Assembly: GCF_015207425.1 (NCBI RefSeq)
Contig: NZ_JADEWZ010000035.1
Location: forward strand, 1 to 54,577
Direction: 5' to 3'
DNA: 54,577 nt
From: Lusitaniella coriacea LEGE 07157
GTDB taxonomy: Bacteria > Cyanobacteriota > Cyanobacteriia > Cyanobacteriales > Spirulinaceae
Under the pieces are notes generated by a model. That model ran no database searches. It worked only from the letters and a program-made list of their open reading frames with translations, and had not been told where the DNA came from. Below are positions 18,376-27,218 of the stretch, piece after piece (position 1 is the first letter of the stretch; each line of letters starts with the position of its first letter). The translations under genes were made by a program, and so were the position numbers.

Positions 18376-18999
18376 ATGAAACATCAAATGCTTTTGGCAT
18401 TGGTATTCAGTCTTTTGGGAGGAACCCATCGCGCAATTGCGGAAGGCTTCAATCCCGTTGAAAATTCAGGGCAGAGCGAACAACAAATTGCAGGGCAAAT
18501 CCGAGATAGCGATTTACAAATTCAGCACGAAGAATATATCGGACAGTGCCGCCAAGCAAACCGAGCATTAGATATCTATTCAATGCCCAGTATCGAACAC
18601 GGAAGCGATCGCGTCACCGTCTTAGCGCCGAATACGCGCGTCACCTTAACGGGTTGGGGCGGATACGGTTGGGTGCAAATTAATTCCCCGGTTGAAGGGT
18701 ACGCGATCGTGCGCCATCTCAAGTATTGTGGTGGAAATCAGGTCGCAACGCCTTTGGTCACAAACCCGACAAGCGGGAATAACTGTCGCGTTGCAATACG
18801 AGATTTGGCAATTCGCGATCGCCCCACAAAACTGGCAACTCCCGTAGGCGGCATTGGACGGGGATCGGCGATGACACTGACGGGTTCCAACCAACTCGAC
18901 AGCGTAACGGGGCGCGTCTGGCTAGAAGTGTCCGAACCCGCAACAGGTTGGATCTCAGGCGGGGTAAGCGGAGCGAGTAACATTCGCTTCTGTCGGTAA
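18376..18999 (+). CDS. Secreted protein with two bacterial SH3 domains
   Basis: A 207-residue protein with a cleavable signal peptide (MKHQMLLALVFSLLGGTHRAIA). The mature part has two repeats of the SH3b type. The first runs from about residue 55 to 115 (LDIYSMPS, then VTVLAPNTRVTLTGWGGYGWVQI and GYAIVRHLKYC). The second runs from about 135 to 205 (CRVAIRDLAIRDRPT, then GRGSAMTLTG and GWISGG). Paired Cys residues near the ends of each domain suggest disulfides in the periplasm. Probable peptidoglycan or surface binding; no enzymatic domain is visible. The gene stands alone. Confidence 0.78.
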   Translation: MKHQMLLALVFSLLGGTHRAIAEGFNPVENSGQSEQQIAGQIRDSDLQIQHEEYIGQCRQANRALDIYSMPSIEHGSDRVTVLAPNTRVTLTGWGGYGWVQINSPVEGYAIVRHLKYCGGNQVATPLVTNPTSGNNCRVAIRDLAIRDRPTKLATPVGGIGRGSAMTLTGSNQLDSVTGRVWLEVSEPATGWISGGVSGASNIRFCR

Positions 19000-19054
19000 A
19001 AGCCTGATTTTTTAGGGAAGCGCGATCTTTTGGGGATTGCACTTTCCTAGAGAA

Positions 19055-19780
19055 TTAACCGCCGATTCCAAAGGCATTGGTGGTTCGGGTATAAACCGAG
19101 AGCGCTTCCCAACCCAGTACGTCTTCAAACAGCGCTTGATACCCCAAGGTGTTGGGATGCAAACCATCGGAGGTTAATCGTTGTTGTTGCCAAGTTTCAC
19201 CTCGCGCCATCCATCGATCGAACAGATCGAGGTAAGGAATTTGGTGCTGCTGACAGGCTCGCCGGGTTGCTTCTTTGTAGCGATGTTGATCGGCGTGGGT
19301 GTAGTAAAAACAATCTAAGAAAGGCATTTTCGTCTCATCCACGGGAATCATCCCCACGAAGAGAACCGGACAGAGCTGTTGAGCGCGAAAGAGGAGGTGG
19401 TTAATCTGTACCTCAAATTCGTCAAAATCGGTGTAATTGCGCCCGTCAACGCGCCCTAGCCTCGGCGAATCGTTCGTTCCCACCGAGAGGATAATTAAGT
19501 CCGGAACGCGATTGCGCAGTTCGCCGCGATGCTTAAATTCAACTTCGAGTCGTTGGCTGACTTGTTGCGCGCGATCGCCCCGAATGCCTAAATTGTAGAG
19601 AACGTGACCGCCACTATCGGGCGACATCCACCAACGCCGTAGTTGCTCGACCCATCCTCCTCGTTCGGGATCGCCGAATCCGTAAACTAGACTGTCGCCC
19701 AAGGCAATAATTTTCAAAGGTTGACCGATTGGAGTTTGGGAAACGTGCGGACTGCTGGAGGGAGACGCAAGGATTTGCAT
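19055..19780 (-). CDS. SGNH/GDSL-type esterase
   Basis: A 241-residue hydrolase of the SGNH superfamily (esterase, lipase or acyltransferase). Block I is IIALGDSLVYGFGD near residue 24 with the nucleophilic Ser, block II contains the GIRGDRA Gly, block III is the SVGTNDSPRLG segment near 101 with the oxyanion Asn, and block V is SDGLHPNTLGYQAL near 205 with the catalytic Asp and His. There is no signal peptide, so it is probably cytoplasmic. The substrate is unknown. It is the last of a minus-strand run but is separated from the next gene by 80 bases. Confidence 0.88.
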   Translation of the reverse strand: MQILASPSSSPHVSQTPIGQPLKIIALGDSLVYGFGDPERGGWVEQLRRWWMSPDSGGHVLYNLGIRGDRAQQVSQRLEVEFKHRGELRNRVPDLIILSVGTNDSPRLGRVDGRNYTDFDEFEVQINHLLFRAQQLCPVLFVGMIPVDETKMPFLDCFYYTHADQHRYKEATRRACQQHQIPYLDLFDRWMARGETWQQQRLTSDGLHPNTLGYQALFEDVLGWEALSVYTRTTNAFGIGG

Positions 19781-19862
19781 TGAAAACAGATTTTTTTACA
19801 TATATTAATATTGTATTCATTTCTACACTATCAAGGTCGATTGCTCAAGCTCCTCAGTGAGG

Positions 19863-21146
19863 CTAGTTTGATGACACAGAACCCGCGGGACATTGTATCT
19901 CTCGATCCTCTAGTAATTGCGGCATCGCCGGAGGTTGGGCAGAAGGTTGTTCGGTTTCGCAAATTTGAGTAATGCTAGACCAGTCATCCCCTGAAACGTC
20001 ACCGATTAAGAAAACGATTCCAGTGTAACTTTTTAACCCATCTTCCTTTGCGCGAGCAACCATCATCACGCTTTCGGTTGAATCGGGTTGAGGCACAATC
20101 TCATAACTGTACCAATCCGTTTCGGAAGAAATTCCAATCCCCAACTCGTCAATTTCTGTGGCAAATTTGGATTCTTCGAGGTAGTAAGCTTGTTGCGCGC
20201 GCGTCATTGCTCCAACGTAGTTTTTCGCCTCGGATTGTTTGGGGATTAATTGAGCCTGTCGCACCTCCCTTAGAGTCCGGTAAGCGTTGCTGAAGTCGGC
20301 ATTTTTGACCCCTCGCAAGCTGGCATTGATGAAATTGGTGCCGAGAAGTTGTGCGTTGTTGAGATCGGCGTTATCTAAAATTGCGTTGTTAAGTTTGGCG
20401 TGAGTTAAACAGGTTTGTGTAAGGTTTGCACCGCTCAAATTGGCGTTACGCAGATCCCCACCCACTAAGATTGCATGGCTGAGATTTGCACCAGCGAGAT
20501 TGGCTCCTTGGAGGTTGGCAAAGGCAAGACCAAACATATCTAAGTCGCTGTCTGCCTCATCAACTGGAGGAGGGGTAGACTCGTTACAAAGTACGGTGGA
20601 GAAAAATAGGGGAAAGTAACCTCCCATGACAGACATTACACGGGGGTCGGATGTAGTCAAATTGACCCCACTCAAGGTTGCATAACGAAGGTTTGCGCCG
20701 CTTAGATCGATATCTTGGAGGTCGAGTCCAACAAGGTTGACGCGGCTGAGATTAACGCCTTGCAAGGTTGCTCCTGCTAAGTCGGTGTTAACCAAGGTGA
20801 CTTCGCGGAGATAGGCGTTGCTCAAGTCCGCTTGATTGAAATTTGTGCTATCGAGGGTGGCTTTGTAAAGGTAGGCGTTGCGCAGGGTTGCTCCGGTGAG
20901 ATTGGCATCGGTGAGGTTGGCAGAACCGAGGTTTACGCTATTGAGGTTTGCGCCTTGGAGGTTGGCGTTAACTAAGTTTGCTCCAAAAAGGTTGGCATCT
21001 TCTAAGTCTGCGTTGCTGAGGTCGCAGTTGGGACATTGATTGGTGGAACGCAAACGTTCGACGTGGTTGGGATTGGCGGCGAAGGCGGCGGAGGTTAACC
21101 AGAAGGGTGCAGTTAGGAGGGTTGCGGTTAGGAGTTTGGGGTTCAT
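19863..21146 (-). CDS. Pentapeptide-repeat protein fused to a pilin-like C-terminal domain
   Basis: A 427-residue exported protein. Residues 1-23 form a signal peptide ending SAAFA. Residues about 40-185 and 205-275 are A(D/N)LxxANLxGA pentapeptide repeats that fold as a right-handed beta helix, interrupted by an acidic/Pro insert with a Cys. Residues about 285-400 resemble the Pilin_GH (type IV pilin-like) domain of cyanobacteria: EAKNYVGAMTRAQQAYYLEESKFA, then WYSYEIVPQPDSTESVMMVA, without the N-terminal prepilin helix. Its ATG overlaps the stop of the upstream GT39 gene (ATGA), so the genes are coupled. The fusion is unusual; function is unknown. Confidence 0.78.
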   Translation of the reverse strand: MNPKLLTATLLTAPFWLTSAAFAANPNHVERLRSTNQCPNCDLSNADLEDANLFGANLVNANLQGANLNSVNLGSANLTDANLTGATLRNAYLYKATLDSTNFNQADLSNAYLREVTLVNTDLAGATLQGVNLSRVNLVGLDLQDIDLSGANLRYATLSGVNLTTSDPRVMSVMGGYFPLFFSTVLCNESTPPPVDEADSDLDMFGLAFANLQGANLAGANLSHAILVGGDLRNANLSGANLTQTCLTHAKLNNAILDNADLNNAQLLGTNFINASLRGVKNADFSNAYRTLREVRQAQLIPKQSEAKNYVGAMTRAQQAYYLEESKFATEIDELGIGISSETDWYSYEIVPQPDSTESVMMVARAKEDGLKSYTGIVFLIGDVSGDDWSSITQICETEQPSAQPPAMPQLLEDREIQCPAGSVSSN

Positions 21147-23293
21147 TGTTCGGGAGAATTGAGTAGGATTTGTTTGTCGAGGCGAATTAGTTGATAGGCT
21201 CCCCGTTGTCCTAAATTTTCGTATTGGTTGGGTTGTAAGTCAAAGGTGTTGGCGAAGGTGGTGGGTTGCGCGAGGAGAAGGAGGGTGGGGGCGTTGGTGG
21301 GTTCTTGTTGTAGGCGCGCGATCGCGCTATTTTTATCCCCAATGAAGTTAACGGGACGCTGGGTATAAAAAACGAGGCTGGGTTTTTTAAAACCGGTCAT
21401 GAAAATTTCTTCTCCCGGTTGTTGGACTTGGGTGATGGTGGCGGCGAGTTCTCGTAGGGGAAGTTGGCGTTCGCGATCGATAAATTCGCTAGCGGGCATA
21501 AGGGCAAAAATAATGAAGGCGAAAAATCCTAGAAGATTGGCAAGGAGTATCCAGCGTCGGATTTGGGGTTGAAGGAGTAGGAGCGCGATCGCGCCGCTGA
21601 CCATTCCCCAAATTATCCCACCGCGCAGGTGCAGTCCGGTTTGTCGGAAGAGTTCGCCGAGATTGGGCGCAGCCGGATCGTAACCAATTAGATTGGGACT
21701 GTAAAAGGCAACAATCGCCAAAACCAATAAGAGAAGGGCATTGAATATTCCTGTCGCGAGAAATCCCCACTCTTTAGCCACTTTTTTCCCGGAGTCTTGA
21801 TGGATGTCCCATTCTCTGTCGGCATCGGTTTGTCCCTTCTGCCCCCTGCCCTCTGTCTTGGTGCGCGTTCCCAAGTCCGCGTCATTTGAGGTCTCCTCAA
21901 ATGCTTGTGCCGGACGTTTGCTACTCGCGCGTTCCCTTGCGCCTTGTCGGCGGCGCGGGGTCGCTCGTCTTTCGGCGGCGCGGGGTCGCACCGCTGCCCC
22001 CTGCCTTGCTATCAGGCGCTGGGGACGTTTGGGAATCGCGGTAAAGATTTGACTCCAATACAACGCCACTAAAATCGCGGCGGCGGGAATTAGGGGAAGG
22101 GTGTAGCTGGGAAGTTTGGTGACGGCGATGGTGAAGAAGCCAAAAATGCTGAAAAACCAACAGAGGGCGAAGAGTCCCAACTGCTCAGAACGGGGTTGTT
22201 TGCGCAATCGAGAGCGTTTCCAGAATCGCAGGCGCACGATCTTGTAGAACCGCATCGACCGCGCGATCGCGAGGGGTAAATACACCGACCACGGCAAACA
22301 CCCCACGAGGACAACACCAAAGTAAAAGAACCAGGGCGCACCGTGACCGTTGACGACTCCTGTAAAGCGCTCGAAGTTGTGATAGCCAAAAAAGGAGTCA
22401 ATGTAGGTTTGTCCGTTTCTGAGAATCACCAGGACGTACCAGGGGACAGTGAGAACCAGGAAGACCGCTCCCCCAACAAAAATTCCCATCTCCCGCACCA
22501 CTTGCCAAAATCGACCGACGCACAACAGGAAAATAAAAATCGTTAATCCCGGTATGACAATCCCGACGGGTCCTTTAGCGAGTACCGCGAAGGCAGTCAA
22601 GATGTAAAAAGCAAAATAGCCTTTGTTGGGAAGTAGCTTGATGTTTCCCGGTTTCTTCTTTTCCCTATTCCCGTCTTGCCGAGCGTTCCCTTGCGCCTTG
22701 TCGGCGGCGCGGGGTCTCGGCGCTATTCCCTGTTCCCTATTCCCTGTTCCCTCAACTGAACTCGCGTAGCCCCAAAAAAAACAGAGTAACGCGCAGCCCA
22801 TACAGCCGCTCAACAGCATATCTGAGACTCCCGTCCTCGCCCAAATAAGGGTTTGCGGGTTGAGGGTCACGAGTGCCGAACCGATCCAAGCCGTCAGCCA
22901 AAAACGCGGTTTCGGTTCTTTTTCGGGGGAGGGGGAACCGCCAAAATAGAGCAGCGTCCAAAAACAACCCAAGGTTAGCGCGATCGCGCCCAAAGCAGAA
23001 GGGAGGCGAACCGCCCATTCGTTCGTGCCAAAAATTTGATAGCCCACTGCCATCAACCAATACACCAAAGGCGGTTTATCAAAGCGGGTTTCCCCATTGA
23101 AATAGGGAGTAATCCAATCTCCCGTAACGACCATCTGGCGTGCGGCTTCGGCGAATAGAGGTTCTGTCTCATCCACTAAGCCCGTACTGCCTAAATTCCA
23201 CAGAAATGCCACAGTACATAGCGTCAGCAGCAAAAGAACGGAAAAATAAACGTGAAATTTAGGATGTTTTCTCAACCTGTTCCACCACTGCAT
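21143..23293 (-). CDS. Family 39 (ArnT/PMT-like) glycosyltransferase with repeat-derived insertions
   Basis: A 716-residue polytopic membrane glycosyltransferase of the ArnT/PMT superfamily that would move a sugar from a lipid-phosphate donor. The N-terminal GLVDETEPLFAEAARQMV carries the conserved catalytic-loop acid (DETEP), and FDKPPLVYWLMAVGYQIFG follows near residue 66. About a dozen helices are spread over the protein. Two hydrophilic Arg/Gly-rich inserts, residues about 181-214 and 426-504, are translated from short tandem repeats and do not belong to the family fold. Both keep the reading frame. The gene is coupled to the pentapeptide gene and follows argH by 18 bases. Confidence 0.85.
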   Translation of the reverse strand: MQWWNRLRKHPKFHVYFSVLLLLTLCTVAFLWNLGSTGLVDETEPLFAEAARQMVVTGDWITPYFNGETRFDKPPLVYWLMAVGYQIFGTNEWAVRLPSALGAIALTLGCFWTLLYFGGSPSPEKEPKPRFWLTAWIGSALVTLNPQTLIWARTGVSDMLLSGCMGCALLCFFWGYASSVEGTGNREQGIAPRPRAADKAQGNARQDGNREKKKPGNIKLLPNKGYFAFYILTAFAVLAKGPVGIVIPGLTIFIFLLCVGRFWQVVREMGIFVGGAVFLVLTVPWYVLVILRNGQTYIDSFFGYHNFERFTGVVNGHGAPWFFYFGVVLVGCLPWSVYLPLAIARSMRFYKIVRLRFWKRSRLRKQPRSEQLGLFALCWFFSIFGFFTIAVTKLPSYTLPLIPAAAILVALYWSQIFTAIPKRPQRLIARQGAAVRPRAAERRATPRRRQGARERASSKRPAQAFEETSNDADLGTRTKTEGRGQKGQTDADREWDIHQDSGKKVAKEWGFLATGIFNALLLLVLAIVAFYSPNLIGYDPAAPNLGELFRQTGLHLRGGIIWGMVSGAIALLLLQPQIRRWILLANLLGFFAFIIFALMPASEFIDRERQLPLRELAATITQVQQPGEEIFMTGFKKPSLVFYTQRPVNFIGDKNSAIARLQQEPTNAPTLLLLAQPTTFANTFDLQPNQYENLGQRGAYQLIRLDKQILLNSPEQ
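21929..21962. repeat. 34-bp direct repeat inside the GT39 gene, copy 1
   Basis: Begins GCGTTCCCTTGCGCC and ends GGCGCGGGGTC. An identical copy lies at 22683-22716 and a partial third (CGGCGGCGCGGGGTC) at 21973-21987. It sits within a longer block of repeat-type DNA (about 21800-22015) that is translated as an Arg-rich insert. Confidence 0.85.
22683..22716. repeat. 34-bp direct repeat inside the GT39 gene, copy 2
   Basis: Identical in sequence and orientation to 21929-21962. It is followed at 22724-22751 by CTATTCCCTGTTCCCT heptamer words, the reverse complement of the GGGAACA repeats at 28586. Together they encode the first in-frame insert of the GT39 protein. Confidence 0.85.
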
Positions 23294-23311
23294 TGTTGCG
23301 ATCTGAACCTC

Positions 23312-24694
23312 CTATTGCAGTAAGGCTTTTGCCTCCTCAAGGGCTTGACGAACGCGATCGAATCCCGTTCCACCATAACTATTTCGTGCGGCGATGACTT
23401 GTTGGGGCGCGATCGCGCGATAAATATCTTCCTCAAACGCGGGGTGAATTTGCTGCCACTCTTCCAAGGTTAAATCCTTGAGCAGTTTTCCCGCAGCAAG
23501 GCTGGTTTTGACCACTTTCCCCACGAGATTGTAGGCTTCGCGAAAGGGAACGCCTTTTGCCGCAAGGTAGTCTGCTACGTCGGTGGCGTTAGAAAAGTCT
23601 TCATTCACCGCAGAATTCAAGCGATCGCACCGAAACTCAATCCCTTCGCCCAACAAAATCGTCATCGCTTCCACACAAGCTCGCACGGTTTTAACGCCGT
23701 CGAAAATCGCCTCTTTATCTTCCTGTAAATCCTTGTTGTAGGCTAAGGGCAAACCTTTCATCAGCACGAGCAGCGCTTGCAAATGACCAAAAACCCGCCC
23801 TGTTTTGCCCCGTACCAGTTCGGGAACGTCGGGATTTTTCTTTTGGGGCATAATGCTAGACCCAGTAGCGCAACTATCTTTGAGGGAAATGAAGCTAAAT
23901 TCCTTGGAAGCCCAAAGGATGGTTTCTTCGCTCAACCGACTCAGGTGAACCATAATCAGGCTGGCGGCGCAAAGGAATTCAATGGCAAAATCGCGATCGC
24001 TCACCCCGTCCAAACTGTTGGCATAAATGCTGCTAAATCCCAATTCCTCGGCGCTATAGTGTCGATCGATGGGAAAGGTGGTTCCCGCCAAGGCACCGCT
24101 ACCCAAGGGCGAACAGTTGGTTCGGGCATAGATTTCCCCTAAGCGTTCCCAGTCGCGCTGTGCCATGTGGAAATAGGCGAGGAGGTGATGGGCGAGGGAA
24201 AGGGGTTGCGCTCGTTGGAGGTGCGTGTATCCGGGAATGGGGGTTTCAATGTGTTCGTGGGCGAGGTCGAGGAGAACGGTTTGAAATTGCCGCAATTGTC
24301 CGCGAATTTCCTCGATTTTATCCCGGAGGTAGAGACGGATATCGGTTCCCACTTGGTCGTTGCGCGATCGCGCGGTGTGCAACTTTTTCCCCGCATCCCC
24401 CACTAACTCCGTCAATCGTCGTTCGACCGCAAAGTGAACGTCTTCTGCATCAACACCGGGATTGAACTGTCCCGCGCGAAACTCGCGGCGAATTTGCTCC
24501 AACCCCTCAATGAGTTGCTTCACTTCCTGGAGTTCGATGATTCCAGTGTGACCCAGCATTTTGGCGTGGGCAATCGATCCGGTCAAATCGTATTCAATTA
24601 ATTCAATATCAAAGCCGATACTCGCATTAAAGCGCGCGATCGCGGGATGTAATGCACTCTCGAAGCGATCGCTCCAGGTTTTGGGTTGACTCAC
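23312..24694 (-). CDS. argH: Argininosuccinate lyase
   Basis: Splits argininosuccinate to arginine and fumarate, the last step of arginine synthesis; a cytosolic homotetramer. The fumarase/aspartase superfamily signature [20 protein letters not shown] lies near residue 281 and includes the catalytic Ser loop. [20 protein letters not shown] is near 106 and the conserved [14 protein letters not shown] near 152. At 460 residues it is full length. It is the first gene of a minus-strand run continuing into the GT39 gene 18 bases downstream. Confidence 0.97.
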   Translation of the reverse strand: MSQPKTWSDRFESALHPAIARFNASIGFDIELIEYDLTGSIAHAKMLGHTGIIELQEVKQLIEGLEQIRREFRAGQFNPGVDAEDVHFAVERRLTELVGDAGKKLHTARSRNDQVGTDIRLYLRDKIEEIRGQLRQFQTVLLDLAHEHIETPIPGYTHLQRAQPLSLAHHLLAYFHMAQRDWERLGEIYARTNCSPLGSGALAGTTFPIDRHYSAEELGFSSIYANSLDGVSDRDFAIEFLCAASLIMVHLSRLSEETILWASKEFSFISLKDSCATGSSIMPQKKNPDVPELVRGKTGRVFGHLQALLVLMKGLPLAYNKDLQEDKEAIFDGVKTVRACVEAMTILLGEGIEFRCDRLNSAVNEDFSNATDVADYLAAKGVPFREAYNLVGKVVKTSLAAGKLLKDLTLEEWQQIHPAFEEDIYRAIAPQQVIAARNSYGGTGFDRVRQALEEAKALLQ

Positions 24695-24724
24695 AGTAGT
24701 TTAAACACGCTAGAGGGACAATTT

Positions 24725-24757
24725 CAATTCGCAATTACCAATTCGCAATTACCAATT
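24725..24757. repeat. 14-bp tandem repeat CAATTCGCAATTAC
   Basis: Two full copies and a partial third, in the 170-bp gap upstream of argH. It is a typical short tandem repeat of filamentous cyanobacterial genomes. Confidence 0.75.
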
Positions 24758-24864
24758 GGGGGGACGGGGGGAGAGATTGAAGGCTTGTAACTCTATTGCT
24801 TACTTCCCACTGCCTTACCCTTTACCCTGTCGCATTGCGACATTGCTTATGGACTGAATGAATC

Positions 24865-25110
24865 TTAAGGGAGAAGACTGCGGAAACCATAGCCCACAAC
24901 CAACCCAATAATCAGCGCCCACACTTGTCCCGATTCAATAAAATTCTTGAAGGCTCTTTGCATTTGTCCGATCACGTCGGGATCGGTTACGTTTTGCGCC
25001 AATAGGTTTCCTTCGAGGGGAATTTGAACGTGCCAAGATGCGACAAGGGAAGGAATCTCAGCAATGTAATGACACCCTAGAGTGAGGGCTTCCAAACTAT
25101 GAACAATCAT
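24865..25110 (-). CDS. Small hypothetical protein with C-terminal membrane helix
   Basis: An 81-residue protein that I do not recognise. Residues about 60-78 (VWALIIGLVVGYGFRSLLP) form one hydrophobic helix at the extreme C-terminus; the preceding part is soluble and contains LEALTLGCHYIAEIP. AAGGAC lies about 12 bases before the ATG. It is flanked by repeats and lies between argH and the phosphatase gene. It could be a tail-anchored small membrane protein. Support is moderate: a reasonable ribosome-binding site and protein-like composition. Confidence 0.5.
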   Translation of the reverse strand: MIVHSLEALTLGCHYIAEIPSLVASWHVQIPLEGNLLAQNVTDPDVIGQMQRAFKNFIESGQVWALIIGLVVGYGFRSLLP

Positions 25111-25289
25111 AATAAATTATGTCCTTAACAGATTTGAGCGACAGCAAATTAAGCATTATAAGCTAACACACATTTAAATTGGGAATTGGCTGACGATCTG
25201 TCTGCTTTAATTCTTCTTCCCTTCTGCCACCTGCCTGCTGCCATCTGCCTTTGGGTAAGTTTGGGATTCCAATCTAAAAGTGAGGGAGT

Positions 25290-26768
25290 TCACGATGATT
25301 TTACCCGCAAGACGACCAAGGTCATATCATCCCCGTACCGACTTCCCGAACCAATAAATTGCTGCACGCGATCGAACAAGTGATCGAGAATGGCTTGAGA
25401 GGTGTAGTCTCGTTCGCAAGCCCAACAGAACGCATCTACCAAATTGTCCTCGTCAAAGCGAGCGCCATTTTTATCCACCGCATCGGTAAAGCCGTCGGTA
25501 TAGTAAAGTACCGTATCTCCCGGTGCGAGTTGCACGCTAGCATCTTCGTATTGGGAATCCGCTTCGAGTCCGATTAACATTCCCCAAGTATCCAAGCGGG
25601 TAATTCCTTCGGTTTGCGCTTGCCACAAAAAGGGCGGGTTGTGAGCGGCATTGGTATAAGAAAGAATGCGCGTTTTGGGGTCGTATTCCGAGTAGAACAG
25701 CGTGACAAAGCGATGAGAATTTTCCAAATCCTCGAACATCACGCGATTGAGATGTTGCAAAATTTTAGCCGGAGAGTGGCGGTTGAGAACTTCTGCTCGA
25801 AGCATTCCCCGCGTCATGGTCATAATTAACCCAGCAGGCACGCCTTTTCCCATCACGTCCCCAATCACAATGCTCCAGGGGACGGGGGTGGTGGATTCTA
25901 TCTCTTGGGGATTGTCATTGGGTTGCAGGCGATCGTAATTTGTAGGGATGAAATCGTAGTAGTCTCCCCCGACTCGATTTGCGGTTTGGCAGGCTGCTGC
26001 GAGTTCGACTCCTTCAATTTGAGGGCATTCGCTGGGAAGGAGATGGACTTGAATTTCCGAGGCAATTTCTAACTCTCGATCTAAGCGTTCCTTGGCGCGC
26101 AATTCGTTGGTGAGTTCGTGGTTCGCGATCGCGACAGAGGTTTGATCGGCAACCAATTGTACCAGTCGCTGCCGGGTTGTCGTCCAGGCGTATTCCGGAT
26201 CGCGGCTGAACACGTATATTCGCCCTCGCTCGCGGTTTTTCACCAAAATCGGCGTACCAAAAAGTTGAATCCCCGCATCCAAAGATTCCTTAACTCTCTC
26301 GTCGATTGAAGCGTTTGAGGTGGCGCGCAAGGTTGGCAGTTCCGGTTCGTCGATGGCATTTCCCGACAAAGAGCGTTTGGCATTTTTTTGCGGTTTCGAC
26401 TTTTTCTCCCCCATTTGGCGCGTTGCCTGTTCGATCGCGCGACGAATATCCTGACAGGTGTGACCTTCTTGGCAGTGGAGTTGTTCGAGACGCGCTTGAC
26501 CGTTCCGTTTGAACAAAACCAGCGCGCCGCCATCTGCATCTGTCACGCGGGCTGCCATCAGGGGAACGATCTCTAAAAACTGGTTCAAATTATTAAAACT
26601 GCGCAGCGCAAATCCCAAGGAACTCAGCAGGTTTTGCACTTTATTTTGTTCGCGATGCAAACGAGCGACCAGTTCTTTGAGCGCTGACACGGGGGTCGAT
26701 TCAGCAACTCTTTCAGAGTTGTCTGATTTTTTGGAAGGTTGGTGGTGCGGGAGGGGAGCAGCAGTCAT
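25290..26768 (-). CDS. PP2C-type (SpoIIE/RsbU-like) phosphatase with GAF domain
   Basis: A 492-residue serine/threonine phosphatase of the PPM family acting in partner-switching signalling. Residues about 25-45 are coiled coil, residues 50-215 are a GAF domain interrupted by a Lys-rich loop, and a second helix (about 220-240, ELRAKERLDRELEIASEIQ) links to the catalytic domain. Catalytic motifs are RVGGDYYDF near 266, IVIGDVMGKGVPAGLIMTMTRG near 300, YTNAAHNPPFLW near 374, and YYTDGFTDAVDKNG near 425 with metal-binding Asp residues. The cognate anti-sigma or anti-anti-sigma partners are not in the window. Confidence 0.9.
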   Translation of the reverse strand: MTAAPLPHHQPSKKSDNSERVAESTPVSALKELVARLHREQNKVQNLLSSLGFALRSFNNLNQFLEIVPLMAARVTDADGGALVLFKRNGQARLEQLHCQEGHTCQDIRRAIEQATRQMGEKKSKPQKNAKRSLSGNAIDEPELPTLRATSNASIDERVKESLDAGIQLFGTPILVKNRERGRIYVFSRDPEYAWTTTRQRLVQLVADQTSVAIANHELTNELRAKERLDRELEIASEIQVHLLPSECPQIEGVELAAACQTANRVGGDYYDFIPTNYDRLQPNDNPQEIESTTPVPWSIVIGDVMGKGVPAGLIMTMTRGMLRAEVLNRHSPAKILQHLNRVMFEDLENSHRFVTLFYSEYDPKTRILSYTNAAHNPPFLWQAQTEGITRLDTWGMLIGLEADSQYEDASVQLAPGDTVLYYTDGFTDAVDKNGARFDEDNLVDAFCWACERDYTSQAILDHLFDRVQQFIGSGSRYGDDMTLVVLRVKSS

Positions 26769-27218
26769 TGCAGCAGGGGGTGATTCAATCGAGGGAGCAG
26801 TGAATCTAAAAAACTTAATATTGAATGCTCAGAGAACGCATGGGAAGTTAGGTTTTTATTGCATTTCAAGGGTTCCCAACACCAAAGAAAAGTAGAGTTG
26901 GTAAATAATAACGCTTATCGGCAAATCTGCCAATACCCCAGAAAATAATCTCCCGCGATCGGTTCTTTGCCGTCAGCCATCAGCTAAAACCTTGCTATTT
27001 CGAGCTTGTAGTTCTTTGAGATGTTCTACAGCCTATAGTCGTATTGCTAAATCGGAGGAAGACCAAGCACTCTCTCAATTGTTACGCTTTGTTGCTGTAG
27101 TTGTTAAGCTCTATTGCAAGTTGTACGAGTAGAGGCAGTTTCCCGCCAAACCATTAAAAGTCCGTGATACGATGCACTCGTTAGAAAACCAAGATTTAGA
27201 TTTTATAGGAGAAAAGCT
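26769..27218. other. Intergenic region upstream of chlP
   Basis: 450 bp between divergent genes. It contains a GCCGTCAGCCATCAGC repeat-type word near 26970. No supported open frame or RNA was seen. The chlP promoter must lie toward the right end, but no clear -35/-10 pair could be fixed. Confidence 0.5.
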
